Shown one piece after another: positions 57,001 to 64,000 of a stretch of 64,000 nucleotides of DNA (the first letter of the stretch is position 1; the number at the start of each line of letters is the position of its first letter). A program made the position numbers and the translations under genes. The notes beneath the pieces are model-generated. The model was not told the origin of the DNA. It saw nothing but the letters and a program-made list of their open reading frames with translations, and made no database searches. Where the stretch lies: NCBI GenBank assembly GCA_902702965.1, contig CACRXP010000670.1, positions 43,616 to 107,615 of the forward strand, in the 5' to 3' direction. This DNA comes from Spirometra erinaceieuropaei. Lineage: Eukaryota > Platyhelminthes > Cestoda > Diphyllobothriidea > Diphyllobothriidae.

Positions 57001-59320
57001 ACAGGTCAGAAGTCATAATTTGAGAGTGACTGCCACCTTTACCACCGCATTACAGCTAACCTTTTCCCTGTATGTCAGACGTATTATTGTCCAAGTGGTT
57101 TCTTGAGCGACTGTTTCGACAGTGCAACGGTATTTTCAAGGAGGTTTCATCTGTCTTTGGGTCTAGTTTTGGTTTTCGCAGCTCAATCGACACGTGCGTA
57201 CCTGACTAGCTTTAAAACGTACTTTCTCACGTGCTGAACTTACCCCTTTTGGTAAGTCAAGCGAAGCCAATCTGTCTGGTTTTGTAAATGATAAACTGTA
57301 GAACATAGTATCTGGCTTTTTCTCCAAAGGTTCTCTGTGGTTTGGATTTACGCGTACCAAAGAAAACGTGCATCACACTTAGCGGGCGTTAAACTGTTGA
57401 TTCTATTTTAAAGATTTCATACGTAGATCGTGCGACCCAGAGCTTACGTTTTGGCCAAAGCCGAATGTTCCGAATTTCATGAAATTTTCATGCGATTAAA
57501 GCCAATTTACTTATTGTCTTAAAACTTTTCTTTTTATCCTCAATTCGTCTTCATGGTCGCCAAGTAACTTCCATTCTCGTAACCTGCCTAACTAAATGTA
57601 GTGATCCTTGCAATTAATCATTCCGGTCAGTTACCTGTATTCAATCCCACTACCCAACGTTTTATAGCATGCGCACTATTTTCACTCAATTTTGTCATCT
57701 TTGTGAGGACCATTTTGAGGTAGTTCGTGGTATGCTTGAATGAAATCTCAATGCAAAGATTTTCGCAGTTTAGTACACTCGTTAGTCTACCGACTGAGTA
57801 AGGTCGATAAACAGTCGATTTATTCCTAAATTCAAGAAAGACCAAAGTGTCTTAAAGCTGCCGTTTTGACTATGAGATGTCACCCCTTTGGAATTTGCGG
57901 TTGGAACATAGAGAAATGGATTTTTCCAAATACCTTTTGGCGAATGTGCATCCATGCTGCACGCAGGGTTTTCGCAATCCTTAGAAAGTGTCTAAACTCG
58001 ATGCGCTGTCCTCATCACCACAAAGATCCCAATGTACCGAGCATCCCTCTGACCAGTCCTTCTGCACACTTGTCAATGCGAGCGAAAACTGGCGATAGTC
58101 GTTCACCGTTGACTGAGAAACATCCTCCGAGTAAATTATACCGTCATAGTCGAGGGAGTTCGCAATCGCTGCGAAAACACCGTGCTGTTATTTTAGGCCT
58201 TTGAAGAGAGACTGAGGTGATTTGGAAAGTCGTTTGTCATCCACCCCACGAGTCCAACGTTGCTGCCCTTGATCCGACGTACCTGTTGGTCGAGAGACGT
58301 CGAAGAGGAGGTCAGCGTAAGACTTGGCTGGACACAGTTTACTAGGCATGGAGGTGGTTCCTGAACATCCAATATTCTGTCTCCCTCAATCGAGAAGCGA
58401 GTGAATCAAGATGTCCATATCTGCTGCTGCAGACCATCACGCTTGGAGAGGTGTAATCTGTGTTAACACTAAGACGGGCTAGATCAGGCATGACTACAGC
58501 CCTACGAAGTACTAGTAGGTACAGGTCTGGCCCTCATCATTCTGGTGATTTCTGCTCAGGATTTTTCGTGCTGTCTATTCTACGATGATGATTCTAGTGG
58601 TGGGGAGGGTGGCAGTAACAGTGTTGGCGCTAAAGACGTTGATTATTACAATAGATACAGTCACGAATAAGGTCACATTCTTTTCTTCCCTGTAGACCAT
58701 ATAGTTCGCTCCGTTCGTCTTCCTTACTCAAAAATGACCCAAGTTTTTTTCCTGCAGCAGCGCTGTCTATCGTCACCCCCACTTACCTGTCGCCTCACTT
58801 TATTTTAGGTAGTATGCTGGGTCCAACCCATGGTGGGTACAACCACTTTTGAAACTGGTATTTGCTGCGTGTGCTTAATCTGTGTTATACTAACATCGTA
58901 GCTGGGCGACCACATTTGCACCAGGTATTCTCTTACACTGACTCATCAATCACGCGTAACTACTGACTTGAGCTATCTCCTCATTATTTTCATTCCCCTT
59001 CTTCGTCCCTCCGCAGCAAATTTAGAGCACTTCGATATAGACTATGCCATCGAACAGTACAACCACATCACGTCGGTGACGCCGGGTGCCAGTCTCCTCA
59101 CCGATCCGCGCAACGAAAGACGTCTTCCCCTGCAGGCCACTGTGGACAACATCTTCACGAGACTGGGTGACCTCCTTGGACTAAAAGTGCGTCGTCTGCC
59201 GGCCGGAGAGGGCCACGCTGCGGCACTGGACCTACCCGACGGCGCGATCTACGAGGTTCTTCGGCCGGAGCAGGGAGGCCCAGAGAAGGCAGGCGAGATC
59301 ATTGTGAACATTTGTGCAAA
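53822..59320 (+). CDS. M3-family metallopeptidase gene (oligopeptidase A/neurolysin-like), 3' part not seen
   Basis: Five exons join in phase: 53822-54063, 54096-54448, 55875-56401, 56513-56831, 59017-59320 (about 580 codons). They cover the N-terminal helical part of an M3 thimet-type oligopeptidase: the 'NP(I/L)L..LP.F..(I/V)KPEDV' start, helices with NLSARQAQKRLSELQ, the 'NRE.R..V(W/Y)RA...RAS' block (SNREIRRTVWRALVQRAST), the 'I..I..LR...A' helix, and the 'FDI.Y' block before the catalytic core. The zinc motif HExxH should lie in the next exons and was not found up to 62.4 kb, so the gene either continues beyond the RTE insertion or is truncated. M3 enzymes cleave short peptides; the Arg/Ser-rich leader suggests mitochondria. 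MIPEP-like membership is less likely because of the 'NPIL..LP.F' N-terminus. Confidence 0.8.
54096..54448 (+). CDS. M3 peptidase exon 2
   Basis: Follows a 32-nt intron (54064-54095, GT..TTTTAG). The joined reading is LPSFRTVKPEDVFTGVSKLI, matching the family's 'LP.F..IKPE.V'. It continues KLDEIIFPLQYSMQLL and AIYEALHKILLNL. It ends in phase 1 at AAAG|GTTAGA. The frame breaks if the tiny intron is not removed, which supports it. Confidence 0.8.
55875..56401 (+). CDS. M3 peptidase exon 3
   Basis: Acceptor CTCGCATAG, phase 1; donor GAG|GTAGGT, phase 0; 527 bases. It begins GILQQFLAESWACGAGLS, then has a Pro/Cys-rich insert, the helix NLSARQAQKRLSELQYLRAE, a long variable region and ALIFLRHCSNRE. 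Compared with bacterial oligopeptidase A the variable stretches are longer, so the protein is larger than the usual 680 residues. Confidence 0.75.
56513..56831 (+). CDS. M3 peptidase exon 4
   Basis: A 111-nt intron precedes it (acceptor TATATGGCAG). 319 bases, phase 0 to phase 1 (donor C|GTAAGT). It encodes IRRTVWRALVQRASTRNFGG, NDERIQNIRKLRSQVAEQFN and KLVKEVLEPLRKKLLPLGKL. The first block continues the exon 3 end into the conserved M3 'NRE.R..V.RA...RAS'. Confidence 0.78.
59017..59320 (+). CDS. M3 peptidase exon 5
   Basis: Acceptor GTCCCTCCGCAG after a 2.2-kb intron; phase 1 start, phase 2 end at AA|GTATGC; 304 bases. It encodes NLEHFDIDYAIEQYNH, then LPLQATVDNIFTRLGDLLGL and a GEIIVN stretch equivalent to the 'G.(I/F)Y.D.Y.R' strand just before the catalytic core. 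Unlike most family members it lacks the 'VWH.DV' motif in clear form (here AALDLPDGAIYEVL), so some activity-related features may have diverged. Confidence 0.7.
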
Positions 59321-61048
59321 GTATGCTGCATTGCACCGTTATTGCATGATTATTGAGCAGTCCTCTCGGTCTAAAGATTGTCAGCTGTCCAACTTTAAAA
59401 AACCTGTTATTCGAAAGCAAATCTCTGACGCTTATTATTTTGATTGAAACCTAGCGCACACAAACGGACATTTAACGGCTCTTGCCACTAGGATGGGTAG
59501 TTTTCTGGTTGGCTTGGATGATTGGATCAAAAACGGGTTATGCTTATGAAGGAAATCATGGTCATAATGGGATTCAACCATAGCACCCGGACGGATAAAA
59601 AAGGATAAGGGTTTATTTCTTGTCCAGATTTCATACTGAAATGGTACTTATCAGACAACCAACTATTATTCTCTTTTATTCACAAACACAAATTTGTTCT
59701 TAGCAGAATGCTTTGCAGTCTTTGAAGACCGTCCTACCAGTGCGCTATAAAGGCGCAACCTTTCCTTTCCATAAGTGGACCGGCAAGGGCGGGTGAGACT
59801 AAGAGAGCAGTTGTTTCAGGCAGTTGTCTATTTACCCCTCGGAAATGCGCATCCACAGGCGGTGCGCGTGGACCAAACCGATGGGTCCTCAGCACGGTTC
59901 CATCGGTGCTTCTGCAGCAGTCAGTCATTTTTGGTTTGAATTGAATATTTATTAACACTGAATTAGCACATACCGATCTGTCGTGGTGTACTCTGGCGGA
60001 TAGTGTAACAGCGCAAATTTAGGGTGCACTTGTTGATATTTTGAACACAACAAAGAACTTTATCTCCTTCCAAAGTTGTGGAAATACTCAGGTTATTTTA
60101 ATAAGAACACAACATTCTTGTCTTTTAAGCGCAATAACTATAAATGACCTCAGGCCGGCATGTAAGGTGCCATGTCGGCGAACTGTGAGCGTCTTTATTT
60201 CCATGAAACAAGGCAGCGAAATGAACATTTTGATATGACGTTCATCGCTCCACCCCGTTTCTAGGATGGAGCAGAGGCAACTTCTTTGTTTTAGGGTTTC
60301 CTTTTATAGTCCTTACAGGCGGTCAATCAGTGACTGTTTTACTCATTCCTTTCCTCGACTAGTTTCTATTTATTGAATTTCAAGGGCATGTCCATTTATG
60401 GAACGTCTTGATCCAAAGGAATAAAACTATATCAATCATTGTTGTAGTGCGGGGTTTTCTGCTATTTACTGCCAGTCCGAATATTGTAGTCTGCCGGTAC
60501 AGATTAGGTAGTTCGGTAAGTCACATGCAAACTGTCTTCAGAAGTATTGTTGGAAAAGACAAGTGAGACTGATGTGTTCATTTATCGCTTTTTGCCCTCA
60601 TCTTGCGGCCGTACCCTAATCCGGGCTCGGGTAAACCCAAACGCCCGGACCATGGATTTGCTGGCTCACGCCCCGCTGACAGCAACCAAGACTGTTCAAG
60701 GTTACATGGCACACGTTCCTTCACACTGAAATGGGCGCCCCGAGGAACAAGTTCTTGTTTCAGCGCTCACACCTAGTTCTCAACTGCTTCCTGAGACTCG
60801 CATTTTCGCCTGTACGAGCAGCCTGCCATCTGTTGTGTTACGTCCTCCTTTCGAAGCAAATGACAGACTTTGACTCAAATGTCACCGAAACAGCCCTCAA
60901 TACTTTGGTCAACAAGTCTTTAAAATGTCTCCGCAATTGGACAAGAGCGTATTTTTTGCACAAAACACCACGGACTCCGCAAACAGCCAGACCAGGTATT
61001 TTGCCTTCTTTTGAAATAGGCTAAATTATAGGCTCGTTGCAGATGGTA
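59321..61048. other. Probable M3 gene intron, nothing recognised
   Basis: No HExxH-type exon and no known repeat are seen on the plus strand. Frames at 60041-60238, 60547-60729 and 60731-61024 (+) lack motifs. Confidence 0.4.
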
Positions 61049-61300
61049 GTTCGACCGTCGTACTCGACGATGTCCACCGTGTGCTCCATAACAAGGTGAG
61101 ACAGGCACGGCGTCTTGTGCAGCATCTACCGCACTCGCCCTCTCCCCACCTGGGCCCGGTGTCAAGACATAGTTAAAAAGACCGGAGGTGAGAGAGGGCG
61201 CAGGTAGTTAACACGGCTGAACCCGCACCTAGGCGTACCACCATACCCCCTGGTCCACAACAAACACTTGACCAGGATTTTAACCAACAACGACAGCATC
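61049..61300 (+). repeat. Dispersed repeat family R1, copy 3
   Basis: GTTCGACCGTCGTACTCGAC, GATGTCCACCGTGTGCTCCA, CATCTACCGCACTCGCCCTC, CCCCACCTGGGCCCGG, GGGCGCAGGTAG and TTGACCAGGATTTTAA are colinear with copies 1 and 2. It is the best-preserved copy; its right boundary is unclear and may extend towards 61.56 kb. Confidence 0.6.
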
Positions 61301-61842
61301 ACAACGGGTCACAAAGGGAAGAATGACTGGTCAGCCATGCATACGACCTGTATACTCAGCAGGGGCTGAAACGCATCTACCGGCAGGGAACCAGGTGCCA
61401 GAGAACTACCAGCGCGCGCTGGGCTGCAGAGACCATGGTTTGCTAGTCTTGGCATGGCAGACGCCTACGTTCCTTGAGGCCCAGAAGGGTGACACGTAGC
61501 CCTACATTTGCCTGGGCCACCACCCTTCTAAGGCCGGGTAACTAGTCAGTCATTGACTGACAGGCACTACCAACTAAGTACACACACATTTCTCGCATGT
61601 GTGAGAGTGCCAAAGGTAACTTTAAGAAGGAGTTGTGTCTGCTCTATTCTCAGCCCACCAGTTTGTCACTTCACAAAAATACGCAACTAAGTAGACTGTG
61701 CGAACTGAACTGAGGCGTCAGTCGACAGCCTTCGAAGCCACGGTGCTTTGCGTACTATGATAGTCTTAGGTTCGGATCGCGCATGCAGCAGCGGGGCCGC
61801 ATGGAGAAGGAGCCGAGAAGCGTGCTTCCCACTTATGCGAAT
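61301..61842. other. Unassigned spacer
   Basis: Moderately GC-rich and without a coding frame. It may include the 3' UTR of the zinc-finger retroelement fragment that ends at 61843 (minus) and the right part of repeat R1. Confidence 0.35.
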
Positions 61843-62463
61843 TTAGCAATTGGGTCCTTGCGTTATGTGGTGATGGGAGATGTTGTGTGGTACAGGAGTT
61901 GGTAGGTGAAGTTGTGGTGCAGCCGGCGGTTGTCTACCGTTGGTCTTCATGAATGCGCATATGACCGTATCGGCCCATGCGGTGAGTGAATGTGCGGGGC
62001 AGTGGAGGCGGATGCGACGAGTGTATGGTGGTGCTCCAGGCACTGGTTCGCCAGTGTCTGTGCAATGGGTTCGCAAGTGACCGATCAGGGCGATGCGTGA
62101 GGTGAATGCGCGAACGCAATGAGAACAGGTATGGGCCGAGTCCACATCACTTGAGGTGGGGGTGTTGATGATGGCAGGTGATGGGACGTCGGACGTCACC
62201 CCATCGGTGAGGGGAGTGCGTGATGTTGTGGTGGTGTATGCGCTGGTCGCTGTGGTCGACGCAGGGCTTGAGGCAGGATGGATGGTGCCGGTGGTTGGTG
62301 GCATCGGGATGGCGACAGTGTGGTCGGCGGTGACGGGAGTAGCGGTCGGCGCTGGGTTTGCATCGGGAACGAGCGTCGGGTAGCCGACACATTGGGTCCG
62401 AAGGTGTCCCACGAGACCGATTCGTGCACGGACATACTGGAAGCGGTTGACGGTTGGCATTGA
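61843..62463 (-). mobile_element. Zinc-finger C-terminal fragment of a retroelement (minus)
   Basis: The minus frame (205 codons) has repeated C2H2-like units: RARIGLVGHLRTQC at the start, a Thr/Pro/Ala-rich spacer, then HTCSHCVRAFTSRIALIGHL, RTHC, TGEPVPGAPPYTRRIRLHCP and, in another frame, a third unit (PRTFTHRMGRYGHMRIHEDQ). This arrangement is common at the C-terminal end of tapeworm RTE-like pol proteins. Only the tail is present, cut at about 62465 where the plus-strand RTE leader begins. The last finger is out of frame, so the copy is dead. Confidence 0.6.
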
Positions 62464-62875
62464 GGAGGCGAGGTTGCCGGGTTGCCGGGAAGACGGGTTG
62501 CCCGTTAGCCTAGCTGCTGGCTACCCGGCGCGTCCACAGGTGGCGGATAGTGGGACGACCTTCAGTGAAGGTTAGCTGCGAAATAAGCAGACCCAGGTCT
62601 GACGAATAAGCAGTCGCGGACCAGCAGCGACATTGCTACCAGGGTGCGGTGGGCTGAAGTCTGGCACGCTGAAAGCCTTATAAAATGCCGCAAAGCCCAA
62701 TGACGGCATTGTGGCATGGCGACCGTAAACCGCCATTAAATAAGTTTACTTGCCACCGCTGCCTTGTGGTTAGGTTTTTGAGCCAAAGCGCTAGAGGAGA
62801 CAACCTCGAACAAACAATCCGAGCGGCTGTTGGGGACCCGCCCGTATTCGAAATTCCCAAGAAACCTCATGCAAC
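62464..62875 (+). promoter_or_regulatory. Probable 5' leader of the RTE-like element
   Basis: A GC-rich start (GGTTGCCGGGTTGCCGGGAA, CGGGTTGCCCG, CTACCCGGCGCGTCC) gives way to a hairpin ACCTTCAGTGAAGGT at about 62567. This is followed by an AT-richer part with TATAAA at 62679. The stop-to-stop coding frame opens at 62795. A structured, promoter-bearing or ribozyme-bearing leader is expected here, but which it is cannot be decided by eye. Confidence 0.4.
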
Positions 62876-64000
62876 ATGTCCAATAACAGTACTACGACCC
62901 ATGCTACGGCGTCCGCGGGAACCGACGCGCTCCGCAACCCTAGTCCGGTGGTGCGGGCGAATAGTATGCGAGCTGGACTACTCAATCGTGGAAGGACTCT
63001 CGGTATTGGATGCTGGAATGTACGAACGTTCCTGGACCCTGGTACCCAAAGTCTGACCGCACGCAGCCTTCATCAGTACAACGTGGATGTCTGCTGTCTG
63101 TCTGAGGTACGACTTCCTGACTCGGGCTCTCGTGAAATAAAGATCCCGGGAGTCGAATCCCACTTCACTCTGTACCACAGCGGCCCCCGCGATTCCTCTG
63201 GTCGACACGGTGTGGCGATCGCCTTATCACAACAAGCGGAGCTTGCGCTACTTGCTTGGGAACCAGTAAATGACCGGATGGCCTACGTGCGACTGAAGGG
63301 TCACTTCACGAACATCTCCATCGTCGCTGTGTACGCACCAACTTCGGCTGCCGAACAGCGCGATAAAGAGGCGTTTTACTCTCAGTTGCAAGCACTAGTT
63401 GAAAGACTGCCTCGCCGCGATCTGCTGATTGTTGCTGGCGATTGGAATGGTCGAACTGGACCTGGCGACCCCACAACCAGTCATCTTCTTGGCCTCTTTG
63501 GGCTTGGTTCTCGATGCGAAAATGGTGAGAGATTGCTGAACTTCGCTGATCGAAACCGACTGCTTGTCACCAACACATGCTTCCAGCATCGCAAAAAACA
63601 TCTGCTGACCTGGTATTCAAACGACGGTCGTACGGCCAGTCAGATTGACTACATACTAGTCAGCTCAAGGTTCCGCAGCTGGGTTCATGATAGCAGATCG
63701 ATGCGTGGTGCCGAGACTGGTAACGCCCATGGGTCGGATCATGTCCTCGTCCGTACACGCCTGAAAGTTCACCTCTCATCCGTACCAAAAATGCCACGTC
63801 CTAGACGCCTCAATGTCGCAAAAATCCGGCAAGCCAGCACTGCCGAGGCCCTAAGCGGAGAAATCCGGACCTGTTTTACGGCCCGAGTCGACGGAGAAGT
63901 CAGTAACCAGTGGTCGTCACTGAAGACATCAGTCTATGGGGCAGCTGAGAAAATCCTTGGATACACCCAGCGACGCCGCAGTGACTGGATCAGCGGAAGA
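62876..64000 (+). CDS. RTE-like LINE endonuclease (ORF open at window end)
   Basis: One uninterrupted plus frame of 375 codons from ATG 62876 to the window edge; a later ATG at 62966 (MRAGLLNRGRTLGIGCWNVR) is the alternative start. The apurinic-endonuclease boxes are all present: GCWNVRTF (Asn), VCCLSEVRLP (Glu), VAVYAPTS, IVAGDWNGRTG (Asp/Asn), LLTWYSNDGRTASQIDYILV (Asp) and HGSDHVLVRTRL (Asp-His). The reverse transcriptase should follow outside the window. No stop, frameshift or catalytic loss is seen, so this may be a recently active copy. It lies in the likely 3' intron space of the M3 peptidase gene. Confidence 0.88.
   Translation, partial: MSNNSTTTHATASAGTDALRNPSPVVRANSMRAGLLNRGRTLGIGCWNVRTFLDPGTQSLTARSLHQYNVDVCCLSEVRLPDSGSREIKIPGVESHFTLYHSGPRDSSGRHGVAIALSQQAELALLAWEPVNDRMAYVRLKGHFTNISIVAVYAPTSAAEQRDKEAFYSQLQALVERLPRRDLLIVAGDWNGRTGPGDPTTSHLLGLFGLGSRCENGERLLNFADRNRLLVTNTCFQHRKKHLLTWYSNDGRTASQIDYILVSSRFRSWVHDSRSMRGAETGNAHGSDHVLVRTRLKVHLSSVPKMPRPRRLNVAKIRQASTAEALSGEIRTCFTARVDGEVSNQWSSLKTSVYGAAEKILGYTQRRRSDWISGR

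Noticed and set aside
61843..62463. Host C2H2 transcription factor
   Set aside because: The spacing and 'R.GL.GHL' units match retroelement C-termini, a third unit is out of frame, and there is no splice context.

Overview
The window looks like nuclear DNA of a parasitic flatworm, most likely a diphyllobothriidean (Spirometra/Schistocephalus-type) tapeworm. This is inferred from content, not from a database hit: spliced genes with 32-40 nt introns beside kilobase introns, several Penelope-like elements (PLEs) with GIY-YIG domains, CR1-like and RTE-like LINEs, a tRNA-derived SINE repeated many times, and a long block of degenerate TTAGGG-type repeat. There are no operons, and nothing points to a prokaryote.

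Two host genes can be modelled from splice sites with agreeing reading phase. (1) On the minus strand, 29434 down to 6224, ten exons encode about 1,000 residues of a DZIP1-family protein (ciliary/Hedgehog C2H2 zinc-finger coiled-coil protein). The zinc finger lies in the first exon found and a stop codon closes the last; N-terminal exons were not located. (2) On the plus strand, 53822-59320, five exons encode the N-terminal two thirds of an M3-family metallopeptidase (oligopeptidase A/neurolysin-like) with a probable mitochondrial leader. The HExxH catalytic exon was not found before the window ends. A third piece, an ITPK1-like ATP-grasp kinase fragment with frame breaks (minus, 27771-28209), lies inside a DZIP1 intron.

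The rest is mostly repeats. 1-6.2 kb: dispersed repeats, a perfect 59-bp-arm hairpin and a PLE directly behind the DZIP1 stop codon. 6.2-29.4 kb: DZIP1 with large introns holding PLE and SINE relics and purine-rich tracts. 30.9-33.2 kb: interstitial telomere-like satellite. 33-40.5 kb: no genes, but a 60-bp perfect palindrome, a cluster of palindromes at 38.0 kb, and a GC-rich TIR-bounded element. 40.5-43.3 kb: dead CR1-like fragments (minus). 44.3-49.2 kb: a near full-length but broken CR1-like LINE (plus). 49.2-53.2 kb: a nest of SINEs, an assembly gap, a nearly intact PLE, a 153-bp-arm perfect foldback and a truncated PLE carrying an inverted copy of its own 3' end. 61.8-64 kb: the 3' end of one zinc-finger retroelement (minus), abutting the 5' leader and intact endonuclease of an RTE-like LINE (plus) that runs off the window.

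The most interesting signals are the structured inverted repeats (4.2, 36.05, 38.0, 49.84, 52.3 and 52.7 kb) and their link to PLE/SINE ends, a conserved ribozyme-like hairpin in PLE 3' ends, and the open RTE endonuclease at the right edge.
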